From NCBI RefSeq assembly GCF_022049065.2, contig NZ_CP095744.1, positions 620,001 to 684,000 of the forward strand: DNA of 64,000 nt. Direction: 5' to 3'. The number at the start of each line of letters is the position of its first letter. Within the stretch, counting starts at the first letter, position 1. The translations under genes were made by a program, and so were the position numbers. Of this stretch, positions 37,903 through 47,053 are shown in pieces. The DNA comes from Niallia sp. Man26. Its GTDB lineage: Bacteria > Bacillota > Bacilli > Bacillales > Cytobacillaceae. Under the pieces are notes generated by a model. That model saw nothing but the letters and a program-made list of their open reading frames with translations, was not told the DNA's origin and did no database searches.

Positions 37903-38892
37903 CTACACTCTCACATGAACGGGTGTAGTCCCATTTTCCACACCTAACTGATTCAGCCATCTGCGATAAGCTATCGTTAGGGCATCTGATTTAAGATGCA
38001 GTTCTGCTTGTAAATCCAACGGAAGCAGTTCTGGCTTTTGGCTTTGTACAATATCTAAATCTTGATAAAAGATAGTGTCTTGGAACTCAACAAATGGTTC
38101 GTCAGGCATATCTAAATCATAGTTTCTTGTTAACAGCATATATGCTTGTGATTGTTCATTATCTACTTGATTAACAATCAGTAAAATAGTTAATGCATCG
38201 TCTGAGCCTTCTGATGTCTTCGTAAAACGAGCTGTTGTTGGATTTAAGATTTCGTATACATAATCTGCATAGCCACCCTTTGAACGTCCGTCAGGATTTG
38301 GCTGATAAACAGGAATTTTGCTTGTAATATAGCGATTATCGATAAATTCTACTTTATAATCTACTACTTCCGCATGTTCCTCGTCTCCTAGTAAACCTTC
38401 ATGTACGAACATAAGATGTGAAACATCAAGAAAGTTCTCAATAATTCTTGGTGCATTTGCTCCTACATCATAAGGACCACAGATGACAGTACGATGATTC
38501 TCCATGTTGAATTCTGGATAAGAAATAAGCGGAGCTGGATTGTCACCTAAATTAACCCAGATTAGACCAAGATATTCTTCACAATGATATACAGTTGCTT
38601 TTGCCTTCTTTGGAATAGCTCTTCCATTTGGAAGGGCTGGAATCTTTACACAGGCTCCAACACAATCATATTCCCACGCATGGTAAGCGCACACTAAATT
38701 TCCGTTTTTCACCTTTCCAAGCGAAAGGGCAGCGCCGCGGTGGATACATAAATCCTTAAAGGCATGAACTCCCTTTTCATTGCGGAAAATAGCGACTCTT
38801 TCTCCAAGTACAAATACTTGTTTTGGATCTTCTAATAATTCCTCTGCTTTACATACTGGATGCCATTCATTCCATAATCTATCTTGTTGCAT
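37903..38892 (-). CDS. Rieske non-heme iron oxygenase
   Basis: A 329-residue oxygenase alpha-subunit-like protein. The Rieske centre ligands are Cys49, His51, Cys68 and His71 (CIHRG and CAYHAW). The mononuclear iron site is NFLDVSH-x4-H (Asn153, Asp156, His159, His164). Relatives include VanA-type demethylases and HpxD, which acts with a reductase on hypoxanthine in Klebsiella. Here it follows a purine-type permease gene by about 20 bases, behind a guanine-class riboswitch, so a purine substrate is likely. No ferredoxin reductase gene is adjacent. GGAGAG precedes the ATG by ten bases. Confidence 0.85.
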   Translation of the reverse strand: MQQDRLWNEWHPVCKAEELLEDPKQVFVLGERVAIFRNEKGVHAFKDLCIHRGAALSLGKVKNGNLVCAYHAWEYDCVGACVKIPALPNGRAIPKKAKATVYHCEEYLGLIWVNLGDNPAPLISYPEFNMENHRTVICGPYDVGANAPRIIENFLDVSHLMFVHEGLLGDEEHAEVVDYKVEFIDNRYITSKIPVYQPNPDGRSKGGYADYVYEILNPTTARFTKTSEGSDDALTILLIVNQVDNEQSQAYMLLTRNYDLDMPDEPFVEFQDTIFYQDLDIVQSQKPELLPLDLQAELHLKSDALTIAYRRWLNQLGVENGTTPVHVRV

Positions 38893-38914
38893 TGTGTAAG
38901 ACTCTCCTCTTTTT

Positions 38915-40258
38915 CTAGTTTACGTTCATGGAAACATCATTAACTTTTACTTTATCGTCTTTTTTCTGTGGAAGCACTAGGTTCAGAACTAATGCAGCAA
39001 TCGCTCCGATAGCTGTTCCAGATGATACAAAATAAGTAACGATTTCTGGCAATCCAGCTAACACATCTGCAGGCATTAATACAGCGAATAATGCAAGCAT
39101 AATCGGCACACCGATAACAAGCATATTTCTTTCTGTAAATGCTTCATCTTTAATAACTTTAAAACCATTCATCATGATAACAACACATAAAATCGCAAAC
39201 ACACCATTAATTACTACACTTGGGATACAGGCAATTAAGCTTGTAAGCTTTGGCATCATGCCAAGCAGCACTAAGATTACTCCACCAACAATAATTGGTT
39301 TACGGCTTTTCACCCCAGTTATCGCGATAATACCTGCATTAGAAGAATAACCTGTTACAGGTGTCCCCCCAAAGAAGGAACCAACGAAACAGCCTAACCC
39401 TTCCCCAAGAGCGCCGCCATTTAATCGCTTTTCATCTAGCTCTTCTCCAGTTACTTTACTGACAGTAAACCATGTTCCAGTAGTTTCAATAGTGACAATA
39501 AAGTAAACAACGACCATTACTAGAATGGCATGCAGATTAAACTCTGGCATACCGAAAGAAAATAGACCTGGCATTTGGAACCATGCTGCTTGCTTTAACG
39601 AATCAAAATGAACTAATCCAAAGAATGACGCAACAATAGAGCCAATAATAAGTGCTAAAACAACTGATACAATTTTAATATATCTCCATTTGGATTTAGC
39701 TTTTTCTCCGACATACATACAGAAGATAAGAACAGCCGCAGTAATGGTAGCTACTAGAATATTCTCTCCAAAGCTGCCTTCTGCTGTATAAATGGAGTTG
39801 ATGGCACTCGGCATTAACGAAAGGCCAACAACCACTATAACCGTTCCTGCAACGATTGGCGGTATGATTTTTCTGACAACCTTGCTATAAACCTTGAGCG
39901 GATAACCTAATAAAGCAACAATTAATGCACCAGGAATTAAACTGCCAATCATGGCACCGATACCTGACGTTGTGCCAATCGCTGCTAATGCACTTAATGG
40001 GACAAAAGACGGCCCTTGCATAACTGGAAGCCTCATGGCAAATCCTGCTTGAATAATCGTGGCAATTCCGCATGCGATAAACGTCATTTGAATCAATAAG
40101 GCACTATCTGATACGGAAAAAGAAAGTAACCCGGCCAAAATAATTGGCGGAATAAATAAATCCATTGCTAATACTTGCTGTAAACCTAGAAAAATCGACT
40201 TGCCAACGGAAATTTTTTCTTTTTGTTCCGTGATAGTCTCCTTCATCTCTTTTTCCAT
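38915..40258 (-). CDS. NCS2 xanthine/uracil-type permease
   Basis: A 447-residue nucleobase:cation symporter of the NCS2 family with about 12-14 helices. Family marks are the N-terminal GLQQVLAMD and the motif region ETTGTWFTVSKVTGEELDE, cited in part. It imports a purine such as xanthine, hypoxanthine or urate. The guanine-class riboswitch in its leader indicates that the cell shuts it off when guanine or hypoxanthine is plentiful, as with pbuX and pbuG in Bacillus. GGGGGAATGGGG precedes the ATG. It shares an operon with the Rieske oxygenase. Confidence 0.92.
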   Translation of the reverse strand: MEKEMKETITEQKEKISVGKSIFLGLQQVLAMDLFIPPIILAGLLSFSVSDSALLIQMTFIACGIATIIQAGFAMRLPVMQGPSFVPLSALAAIGTTSGIGAMIGSLIPGALIVALLGYPLKVYSKVVRKIIPPIVAGTVIVVVGLSLMPSAINSIYTAEGSFGENILVATITAAVLIFCMYVGEKAKSKWRYIKIVSVVLALIIGSIVASFFGLVHFDSLKQAAWFQMPGLFSFGMPEFNLHAILVMVVVYFIVTIETTGTWFTVSKVTGEELDEKRLNGGALGEGLGCFVGSFFGGTPVTGYSSNAGIIAITGVKSRKPIIVGGVILVLLGMMPKLTSLIACIPSVVINGVFAILCVVIMMNGFKVIKDEAFTERNMLVIGVPIMLALFAVLMPADVLAGLPEIVTYFVSSGTAIGAIAALVLNLVLPQKKDDKVKVNDVSMNVN

Positions 40259-40314
40259 TTCCCCATTCCCCCTATAGGTTATTAGACATTCATATAATCA
40301 AAAGTTTCTACCAG

Positions 40315-40372
40315 CAAAAAAGCTCGAAATACATACTTTTCCAGACAACAGAAAAGCATGTACTTCGAGCTT
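40315..40372 (-). terminator. Riboswitch-controlled terminator
   Basis: AAGCTCGAA and TTCGAGCTT, with further pairs through ATACATACTTTTC, form a long stem on the minus strand followed by TTTTTTGC. It is the expression platform of the purine riboswitch: ligand binding would favour it and stop transcription of the permease operon. Confidence 0.9.
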
Positions 40373-40426
40373 CATAGTTCAAAGTATCAAAAGAATAGAC
40401 CTATATTCATAAGCCATTCTTTTAGC

Positions 40427-40496
40427 TTTTCATAGTCAGTTTATTTACGGTAAACAGGTAGAAACTTGTAGGCCATATCCCCACGATTATATGAAA
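40427..40496 (-). ncRNA. Purine riboswitch (guanine class)
   Basis: The minus strand shows the conserved aptamer: ATATAATCG, ATATGGCCTAC, AGTTTCTACC, CCGTAAA and GACTATG, with P1 formed by TTTTCATA/TATGAAAA. The nucleotide that sets specificity, in GACTATG, is C rather than U, which marks guanine/hypoxanthine recognition and not adenine. A terminator follows about 55 bases on, so it is a transcriptional OFF switch for the permease and Rieske genes. Confidence 0.95.
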
Positions 40497-40676
40497 AACA
40501 CTATTTAATTTTGGTTTGTTACTACAATACCACGAAATTTATTAAGTTCAAGATATTTTTCAAAAATAATTTTTCTTGTTTCTTTAAATCTAGCAAAGCG
40601 ATATGATTTTCTGTAGACTAGCTACTAATCATCCATTACAATGTTTATATTAACATAAAACACGAACAATAGGAAG

Positions 40677-42047
40677 GTGTTTATTATTAATTATACGTAT
40701 ATTTTTCACGGCACTGCATTCACTAGTTATTCTCCTGAAAAAGTAAATATCTTGAAAAACCATCTCTTCTTTGTAAATGCTGAAGGCTTAATCGAAAAGA
40801 TTGTTAGCCCTGAAGAAGTGGATTATGCTTCCCTTTTAACTGCACACAAAGAAGATGCCAACTTTCGGCAATTAGATGAAGGCCAATATTTTTTACCTGG
40901 TTTTGTCGACTTACATGTTCACGCTCCGCAGTGGGCACAATCAGGGACTGCCCTTGATCTCCCGCTATATGATTGGCTGCATACGTATACTTTCCCCCTT
41001 GAAGCAAAATATGCAGATTTATCATTTGCTGAGACAGTATATGAAGATTTAGTTAGCACCTTACTCGCCAATGGAACTACAACTGTGCTTTATTTCGCGA
41101 CAGTTCACAAAGAAGCAAGCTTATTATTAGCAGAGATTTGTGCAAAAAAAGGACAACGAGGCCTTGTAGGAAAAGTAGTGATGGATGATCCAGAACAAAA
41201 TCCTCTCTATTACCGTGATGCTGATACAGAAACAGCTCTTAAAGATACAGAGGAGTTTATCCTTGCCGTACAGGAATTAGCCAAAGATGTGAAGCAAGGT
41301 GTCTACCCTGTTGTTACACCTCGCTTTATACCAAGCTGTTCAGACGAAGCGTTGAAAGGACTAGGTGATTTGGCTGCTAAATATGACACTCATATACAGT
41401 CCCATTGCAGTGAAAGTGATTGGGCACACCAATATGTAAAAGATAGATTGCAAAAAAATGACGCTTTTGCACTTAATGATTTTGGATTGCTAGGCGAAAA
41501 ATCAGTTATGGCTCACTGCAATTTCCTTGATGACAACGATGCTGCATTGTTTGCAAGCACCGGCACTGCCATTAGTCATTGTCCATTATCGAACGCATAT
41601 TTCGCCAACAGTGTCTTACCTTTAAAACGATTTCAAGCAATGGGAATTGATATTGGCCTTGGAACCGATATTTCAGCAGGCGCAACGCCAAGTATTTATG
41701 ACAATGCAAAGCAAGCAGTCGTCTCGTCTCGCATGCTAGAAGATGGTGTCAGCACTGCACTTTCTGCAGAAGAGCGCGGTGTGCCAGATTCTCGCATTTC
41801 CATTCATGAAGCCTTTTATTTAGCTACGGCTGGCGGTGGTGAAAGCTTAAGTCTGCCTATTGGAAAAATAGCAGAAAACTATTCGTGGGACGTTCAAATT
41901 ATTGATACAAAAGCGCCCGCAGCTAAGCTTCCTATTTTTAATTCAGAGGAAGAATTAGATGATATTTTCCAAAAAATACTATACCTTGTTCGTCCAGAAA
42001 ACATTAAAGAAGTGTGGGTCCAAGGAGAGAAGGTTCATTCACGTTAG
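40677..42047 (+). CDS. guaD: Guanine deaminase
   Basis: A 456-residue amidohydrolase-superfamily guanine deaminase. Metal ligands: His80 and His82 in DLHVHAPQW, the His in QSHCSESDWAH, AHCNFLDDND, and the Asp in LGTDISAG. HAPQWAQSGTALDLPLYDWL, cited in part, is typical of GuaD. It converts guanine to xanthine plus ammonia. It is divergent from the purine permease operon. The start is unclear: GTG at 40677 overlaps the ribosome site AGGAAGGTG, and the next sensible codons are ATT, so initiation may be unusual. Confidence 0.92.
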   Translation: MFIINYTYIFHGTAFTSYSPEKVNILKNHLFFVNAEGLIEKIVSPEEVDYASLLTAHKEDANFRQLDEGQYFLPGFVDLHVHAPQWAQSGTALDLPLYDWLHTYTFPLEAKYADLSFAETVYEDLVSTLLANGTTTVLYFATVHKEASLLLAEICAKKGQRGLVGKVVMDDPEQNPLYYRDADTETALKDTEEFILAVQELAKDVKQGVYPVVTPRFIPSCSDEALKGLGDLAAKYDTHIQSHCSESDWAHQYVKDRLQKNDAFALNDFGLLGEKSVMAHCNFLDDNDAALFASTGTAISHCPLSNAYFANSVLPLKRFQAMGIDIGLGTDISAGATPSIYDNAKQAVVSSRMLEDGVSTALSAEERGVPDSRISIHEAFYLATAGGGESLSLPIGKIAENYSWDVQIIDTKAPAAKLPIFNSEEELDDIFQKILYLVRPENIKEVWVQGEKVHSR

Positions 42048-42123
42048 TAATAGAATTAGCAAAACACGAACATTCATTATCACTTGCCTGTGTTATGGGA
42101 TGAGACTTCACCCCGTAAAAATA

Positions 42124-42195
42124 AAAAAAGAAGACAACTCTTTAATAATAGAGAGTTTGTCTTCCGTTTGAAAGGACTCTTCATAGGGTCCTTTT
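42124..42195 (-). terminator. Two hairpins between guaD and the M20 gene
   Basis: GAAGACAA...TTGTCTTC (42130-42164) is followed on the minus strand by TTTTTTTAT and would end the M20 operon. AAAGGAC...GTCCTTT (42171-42195) has a TTTT tail on the plus strand and would end guaD. Confidence 0.75.
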
Positions 42196-42215
42196 AAGCT
42201 TATAATCTACTTCCA

Positions 42216-43403
42216 TCAGCTAGATTTTTTTGCAAAATTTTCTGCATAAATCTTATTTAACGCCTGTTCTGCAAGATCTGCAAAGTAATAAGCCGCCGGC
42301 AATATCGCTTCTTCATTCAGTGTATATTTTGGATGATGGAGACCATATTCACCAGATACGCCGATATTAACAAAAGCACCACGAATTAATTGCTGGTAAA
42401 AGGAAAAATCCTCTCCTCCTGATGTTGGTTCAACTTCGACTACTTTATAGCCATTTGTTTTTGCAATATGGCTCGCAAAGTTGGTCCATTCTGGGTCATT
42501 ATTAACAGATGGCGGGCCAGCATGCCAGATTAGTTCCCCTTTTGCGCCATATGTTTCTGTTATTCCTTTAATGACTCGCTCGATTTTTTTTCGTATCGTT
42601 TCGCGAATATCTTCCTTAAATGTCCTTACAGTGCCTTCTAAGTAAACTGTCTCAGGAATTACATTCCAAGTGTTGCCGCCGCGGATTTGTGTGACGCTGA
42701 TAACGGCTGTTTCACTCGGCTTCGTTTCTCTGCTTATAACTGCTTGTAATCTTGAAATAATTTCAGCGGCAATTACGATAGGATCAATACCTTCATGTGG
42801 TCTTGCAGCATGACTGCCTTTTCCCTTTATGTTAATTTCGAACCGGTCAACTCCAGCTGTTAACACGCCTTCCTTTACACCAAGGACACCGACCTCACTA
42901 AGCGGGTCATTGTGTAGGCCAAATATTGCCTCCACTGCGTTCAAACCGCCTGAATTTATAATAGATTTGGCACCATGGCCAGTTTCTTCAGCCGGCTGGA
43001 AGATAATTCTGACTGTTCCCCGCAATCTGTCCTGCCTGTTTTTCAGCAAATAAGCGGCTCCAATTATAACAGCTGTATGGAAATCATGGCCGCATGCATG
43101 CATTACACCAGGAATAGTAGATTGGAATGAGCTGACAGCTTCCTCATTAATTGGCAAAGCATCAATATCAGCCCTGATAGCAACAACCGGCCCATCAGAC
43201 TGTCCTTTAACTTCGCCAATGATACCTGTTTGCAATGGTACATCCAGCACGGAAATCCCTGCGTTTTCCAGCCATTTCTTTATCTTCTTGGAAGTTTCTA
43301 TTTCTTGGTTAGAAAGTTCAGGTTCAGCATGAAGATTCCTGCGAACATCAATTAAATGACTTTCCAGTTCATTCTTATTATCGCTCACTATATTTAATCC
43401 CAA
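42216..43403 (-). CDS. M20 metallo-amidohydrolase, second copy
   Basis: A 395-residue M20D deacylase paralogous to the one at 7847. Metal motifs are MHACGHDFH, PAEETGHGA, GLHND and GGEDFSFY. It would remove an acyl group from an N-acyl amino acid in the cytoplasm. It lies downstream of an LLM monooxygenase and an unknown protein on the minus strand, so it is likely to act on the product of that enzyme. TTG start with GGGAGG seven bases upstream; an ATG in another frame gives only a ten-codon ORF. Confidence 0.88.
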   Translation of the reverse strand: MGLNIVSDNKNELESHLIDVRRNLHAEPELSNQEIETSKKIKKWLENAGISVLDVPLQTGIIGEVKGQSDGPVVAIRADIDALPINEEAVSSFQSTIPGVMHACGHDFHTAVIIGAAYLLKNRQDRLRGTVRIIFQPAEETGHGAKSIINSGGLNAVEAIFGLHNDPLSEVGVLGVKEGVLTAGVDRFEINIKGKGSHAARPHEGIDPIVIAAEIISRLQAVISRETKPSETAVISVTQIRGGNTWNVIPETVYLEGTVRTFKEDIRETIRKKIERVIKGITETYGAKGELIWHAGPPSVNNDPEWTNFASHIAKTNGYKVVEVEPTSGGEDFSFYQQLIRGAFVNIGVSGEYGLHHPKYTLNEEAILPAAYYFADLAEQALNKIYAENFAKKSS

Positions 43404-43433
43404 TTTTCATCCTCCCTTTCCGATAAGCTGCTT

Positions 43434-43766
43434 TTAAGATTCCTCCAGAAATTGCTTAAGTGATTTAACTAACCCGCCGCTCCCAAATTTGACATACTTG
43501 CTGTCTGTTTGGAATTGCTCTTGTTCCCACAAATATTCTAAGTAAGCAATAACATGAATCCGTCTGCTGATGATATTATGAATTCCGTGTGAATAAAACC
43601 ATTCATCAATTGTATGGTAAATCCCTTTATTTATTTTGTATTTTTCATTGCACCATTGAAAGAACCGAACTTCGGGAAAATGAAGATATTCACAATGAGC
43701 AAATGCTTCCCTTTTCTTGATTCGAAATACTTTTTTTGAGACGACAAGCCCATAATCCAGCAGCAT
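43434..43766 (-). CDS. Unknown protein in the second sulfur-type locus
   Basis: A 110-residue soluble, basic and aromatic-rich protein (FFQWCNEKYKINKG, HTIDEWFYSHGIHNII, AYLEYLWEQEQF) with no family I recognise. It has no membrane helix and no clear cofactor motif. GGGGAGGAAGG lies about eight bases before the ATG. It is wedged between the LLM monooxygenase and the M20 deacylase with gaps of about 25-30 bases, so it is certainly cotranscribed. An accessory or small binding role for that pathway is possible but unproven. Confidence 0.6.
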   Translation of the reverse strand: MLLDYGLVVSKKVFRIKKREAFAHCEYLHFPEVRFFQWCNEKYKINKGIYHTIDEWFYSHGIHNIISRRIHVIAYLEYLWEQEQFQTDSKYVKFGSGGLVKSLKQFLEES

Positions 43767-43791
43767 GTGAATTCCTTCCTCCCCTGTAAGT

Positions 43792-45129
43792 TTATTTTTG
43801 ATTAATTGGCTGTTTTTCGTATTGGCTATGCTTGTATGCTAAACCTAAATTCTCGCGGAGCGTTGTACCAGTATACTCCTTATTGTAATAGCCCTTGCTT
43901 TCCAAAATTGGCAGGATGTGTTCAATCCAATCAGACAAACCGCTGCCAAGCACTGGGGCACCGTATATGAAGCCATCTGCAGCACCACCGTCAATCCAAG
44001 CAATCAGCTGGTCTGCCACTTGCTCATATGTTCCAAAAAAAGCGCTTTTCGGGGTTGTTACTTGCAGGGCAACCTCTCTTAATGATAGGCCATTTTCCTT
44101 CGCCAGTTTTTTGATGCCGTCTGTTGTAGAACGGAAGCTGTTTGCACCGACATCCCCAATTTCAGGAAAAGGCTCATCAAGAGGAAAGGCAATGAAATCG
44201 AAATGGTCAAAGAATCTTCCTAAGTAATTTAATGCTTCTTCTATGGATACAAGATTTTGAATAGCTGCATATTTTTCTTCCGCCTCTTCAATAGTTCTGC
44301 CTGCAATCGGGTGGATGCCAGGGAAGATTTTGATGTCATCCTTGCTTCTGCCAAGCTGCTCTGCCCGATTTTTGACGTCATCATAAAAAGCCTTAGCTTG
44401 TTCAAATGAATTCGAATTAGTAAAAACAGCATCAGCGTCCTTTGCAGCAAGGTATTTCCCTGCTTCAGATGAGCCAGCTTGAAAAATAACCGGCTGACCT
44501 TGCTTTGAACGTTCGATATTTAATGGACCTTTGACAGAGAAATGCTTGCCGGTATGATTTAAGGTATGCAATTTTTCTGGATCGAAAAACTGTCCCGTTG
44601 AGCGGTCTCTTACAAATGCGTCATCGTCCCACGAATCCCACAATCCTTTGGCCACTTGCAAGTACTCTTCGGCAATTTCGTATCTTAACGCATGGTGAGG
44701 ATGATCTGCTTTACTGTAATTTTCTGCTGATCCTTCTAATGGAGAAGTAACAACATTCCAGCCTGCTCTGCCGCCGCTCAGCTTATCTAACGAAGCATAC
44801 TGGCGAGCAATCGTGAATGGTTCACTATAAGAAGTAGATACTGTCCCGACTAAACCGATATTTTTAGTAATGGTGGCAAGCGCAGATAAAATCGTCAACG
44901 GCTCAAATCGGTTCAAGAAATGAGGAATCGATTTTTCATTAATATAAAGACCATCAGCAACAAAAGCGAACGTGAACCCAGCTTCTTCTGCCTGCTTAAT
45001 GATAGATTGATAATATTCGATATTTACACTAGCGTCTGCAGGAACAGATTCATCTTTCCATGCGTTCATATGTCCTCCAGGGCCGTGCAGCATAACACCA
45101 AATTGAATTTGTTTTTTCTTTGTCATCAT
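43792..45129 (-). CDS. LLM-class flavin monooxygenase, second copy
   Basis: A luciferase-like monooxygenase of about 445 residues in the NtaA/SnaA/DszA group, paralogous to the one at 6338. Shared marks are [14 protein letters not shown], the [11 protein letters not shown] motif and QAGSSEAGK. It needs FMNH2 from a separate reductase, and such enzymes often cleave C-S or C-N bonds. It heads an operon with the unknown protein and an M20 deacylase, divergent from a peptide-type importer. GGAGG lies six bases before ATG 45129; the upstream ATG at 45135 touches that site and is unlikely. Confidence 0.88.
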   Translation of the reverse strand: MMTKKKQIQFGVMLHGPGGHMNAWKDESVPADASVNIEYYQSIIKQAEEAGFTFAFVADGLYINEKSIPHFLNRFEPLTILSALATITKNIGLVGTVSTSYSEPFTIARQYASLDKLSGGRAGWNVVTSPLEGSAENYSKADHPHHALRYEIAEEYLQVAKGLWDSWDDDAFVRDRSTGQFFDPEKLHTLNHTGKHFSVKGPLNIERSKQGQPVIFQAGSSEAGKYLAAKDADAVFTNSNSFEQAKAFYDDVKNRAEQLGRSKDDIKIFPGIHPIAGRTIEEAEEKYAAIQNLVSIEEALNYLGRFFDHFDFIAFPLDEPFPEIGDVGANSFRSTTDGIKKLAKENGLSLREVALQVTTPKSAFFGTYEQVADQLIAWIDGGAADGFIYGAPVLGSGLSDWIEHILPILESKGYYNKEYTGTTLRENLGLAYKHSQYEKQPINQK

Positions 45130-45170
45130 TCTCATCCTCCATTAGCTTTTTTAAAATACCAACAAATCTT

Positions 45171-45180
45171 GTAGGAATAG
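45171..45180. promoter_or_regulatory. GTAGGAATAG element
   Basis: A near copy of GTAGGAATT, about 40 bases before the LLM gene. See the copies at 45383 and 50958. Confidence 0.3.
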
Positions 45181-45216
45181 TTTTGATTATCATAAACCAA
45201 AAATTTGAAAATGTAT

Positions 45217-45305
45217 AATTAGTATTTTTAAAGTCATGCTTTAATTTTATTAATACAGGTAACTAGACGGTTCTCAATTCCAAAAATTAGTATTTTTAAA
45301 GTCAT
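45217..45305. repeat. Pair of 21-base direct repeats
   Basis: AATTAGTATTTTTAAAGTCA plus T occurs at 45217-45237 and again, exactly, at 45285-45305, 68 bases apart, between the two divergent sulfur-type operons. The spacing and the identity suggest paired regulator binding, for example a LysR-type activator, or a short local duplication. Confidence 0.65.
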
Positions 45306-45358
45306 TTATTAGTTTTTTTAATTTAACAAATCTTCTGTCAGATGTTAGCATAAGCACT

Positions 45359-45391
45359 AATCCTACAATACAAAGTTAAATAGTAGGAATT
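45359..45391. promoter_or_regulatory. Dyad with a GTAGGAATT element
   Basis: AATCCTAC (45359-45366) and GTAGGAATT (45383-45391) form a dyad about 30 bases before the binding-protein start. The right half also appears inside the promoter at 50951. Confidence 0.45.
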
Positions 45392-45418
45392 AAACTACAC
45401 GCTACAGGGGGTATTACT

Positions 45419-46969
45419 TTGAAAAAAACAAAGTACAAATGGCTGTCATTATTACTTGTTGTATTCGTAATGGCTGGTTGCAGCAACAATACTGGCACAA
45501 CAAGCAGTTCTGACAAAACGGACAATGAAGTTCAAGATGGAGGAACGTTGAATATCGCTTTTCAAAGTGAGCCTACCACACTTGATCCGCAAATCACCGG
45601 TAACTCTTCCGTAAAGGATGCAACAAGGAGTATCTATGAAAAGCTCGTTATTCTTGATGACAGCGGCAATGTTGTACCAGATTTAGCCGAAAAAATTGAT
45701 GTAAGTGAAAATAAGAAAGTATATACATTCCAGTTGCGTAAAGGCGTAAAGTTTCATAATGACCAAGAAATGTCGGCAGATGATGTAGAAGCGTCTATTA
45801 ATAGATGGATTAAGCTTTCTTCTCTCGGCAAAACAAACTTTATTGGAGCAATCGTTAAAAAAACAGGCGATTATACAGTGGAGCTCCATTTAAAAACACC
45901 TAATGTAAATACGCTTGCACTGCTCGCCGATCCAATTCCCGCAGCCGTTATTATGCCTAAAGAAATTATTGAAAATGCGCCAGATGAAGGGGCAACAGAA
46001 TATATAGGAACAGGACCATACAAAGTGAAGGAATGGAAACAAAATCAATATTTAGTTTTAGAAAAATTTGCTGACTACTCTTCAGATGGCAGAGAACTAA
46101 AAAAAGAACCACATCTAGATGAAATTAAAATCAGTTTTATTACCGATGAATCTACAAGAATCTCTGGATTGACGACTGGACAATTTGATATTGCATTAGG
46201 AATATCCAGTGATAATGCACAGCAAGTCGAAGGGGCACAGACTGCTACCCTTGAATCAGCGCCTGGCGGTTTCTTAGGTCTTTTTTATAATTCACAAGAA
46301 GGATTTTTCAAAGACTTAAACGCAAGAAAAGCAGTCAATGCGGTCATAAATGCTGAAGACATCCTGTCCAGCTCTTATGGAAGTTCTGATTTCTATGAGT
46401 TAACTTCTTCTATTGTTAATAAGCAATTCCCGAACTATTACAGTGAAGCTGGCAGTTCAGAATATAATCAGCATGATCAAGATAAAGCAAAGCAATATTT
46501 GAAAGAAGCTGGCTATAAAGGCGAAGAAATCAAGATTTTGACTTCCCGTGACTATCAGGACCAATATAATACCGCTGTGGTTGTCCAACAGGAATTAGAG
46601 GATATTGGTGTCAATGTAAAACTGGAAGTATATGATTGGGCAACATTCGGTGAAAAATTAACGGATACAAGTAGCTGGGATCTTTACCCTGTTGATTGGG
46701 CTGCACGCTCCACGATTTTCCAAGGCTTTTGGACTTCATATGGTGCGCCTGTTGAAGAATCAACTAAATATTTAGAAGCTATTAAGGCTGCTGACAATGT
46801 GGAGGACGCCAGACCTGCGATTGATGCTGCCCAAAAGTATGTGTGGGATACACTGCCATTTACTTTAATTGGACATAAAGTTGCCTTAAATGCTGTTACC
46901 AATAAAGTAGACGGCTATGAGTTCAATCTTGGACCTGTCTTTTATAATATCAGTCTAAAAAACAATTAA
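45419..46969 (+). CDS. Peptide-type (family 5) substrate-binding lipoprotein
   Basis: A 516-residue family-5 extracellular solute-binding protein with lipobox VMAGC (Cys21). It is of normal length and shows the family marks GGTLNIAFQSEPTTLDPQ and YEKLVILDDSGNVVPDLAE, cited in part. Relatives bind peptides, glutathione, nickel or other ligands. It delivers substrate to the permeases and ATPases just downstream. The TTG start follows AGGGGGTATTAC. A strong hairpin after the stop probably lowers expression of the downstream genes relative to this one. Its ligand is likely the substrate of the divergent LLM/M20 operon. Confidence 0.9.
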   Translation: MKKTKYKWLSLLLVVFVMAGCSNNTGTTSSSDKTDNEVQDGGTLNIAFQSEPTTLDPQITGNSSVKDATRSIYEKLVILDDSGNVVPDLAEKIDVSENKKVYTFQLRKGVKFHNDQEMSADDVEASINRWIKLSSLGKTNFIGAIVKKTGDYTVELHLKTPNVNTLALLADPIPAAVIMPKEIIENAPDEGATEYIGTGPYKVKEWKQNQYLVLEKFADYSSDGRELKKEPHLDEIKISFITDESTRISGLTTGQFDIALGISSDNAQQVEGAQTATLESAPGGFLGLFYNSQEGFFKDLNARKAVNAVINAEDILSSSYGSSDFYELTSSIVNKQFPNYYSEAGSSEYNQHDQDKAKQYLKEAGYKGEEIKILTSRDYQDQYNTAVVVQQELEDIGVNVKLEVYDWATFGEKLTDTSSWDLYPVDWAARSTIFQGFWTSYGAPVEESTKYLEAIKAADNVEDARPAIDAAQKYVWDTLPFTLIGHKVALNAVTNKVDGYEFNLGPVFYNISLKNN

Positions 46970-46977
46970 TACAACTT

Positions 46978-47026
46978 AAGAAGCAAGACTTGTGCTTACT
47001 TACTCCTGTCTTGCTTCTTCTATTTT
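46978..47026 (+). terminator. Intra-operon attenuating hairpin
   Basis: AAGAAGCAAGAC and GTCTTGCTTCTT are perfect 12-base arms followed by CTATTTTAATT. Placed between binding protein and permease genes, it likely causes partial termination and excess binding protein. Confidence 0.8.
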
Positions 47027-47053
47027 AATTATCAATTTTGAAAGGAAGATTTC

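Noticed and set aside
40283..40312. Second riboswitch-like words (CATATAATC, GTTTCTACC) near the terminator
   Set aside because: The remaining conserved aptamer parts are missing there; a full aptamer exists only at 40427-40496.
45136..45418. T-box or SAM riboswitch before the sulfur-type importer
   Set aside because: None of the conserved core words or an associated leader terminator is present; only direct repeats and a dyad are.
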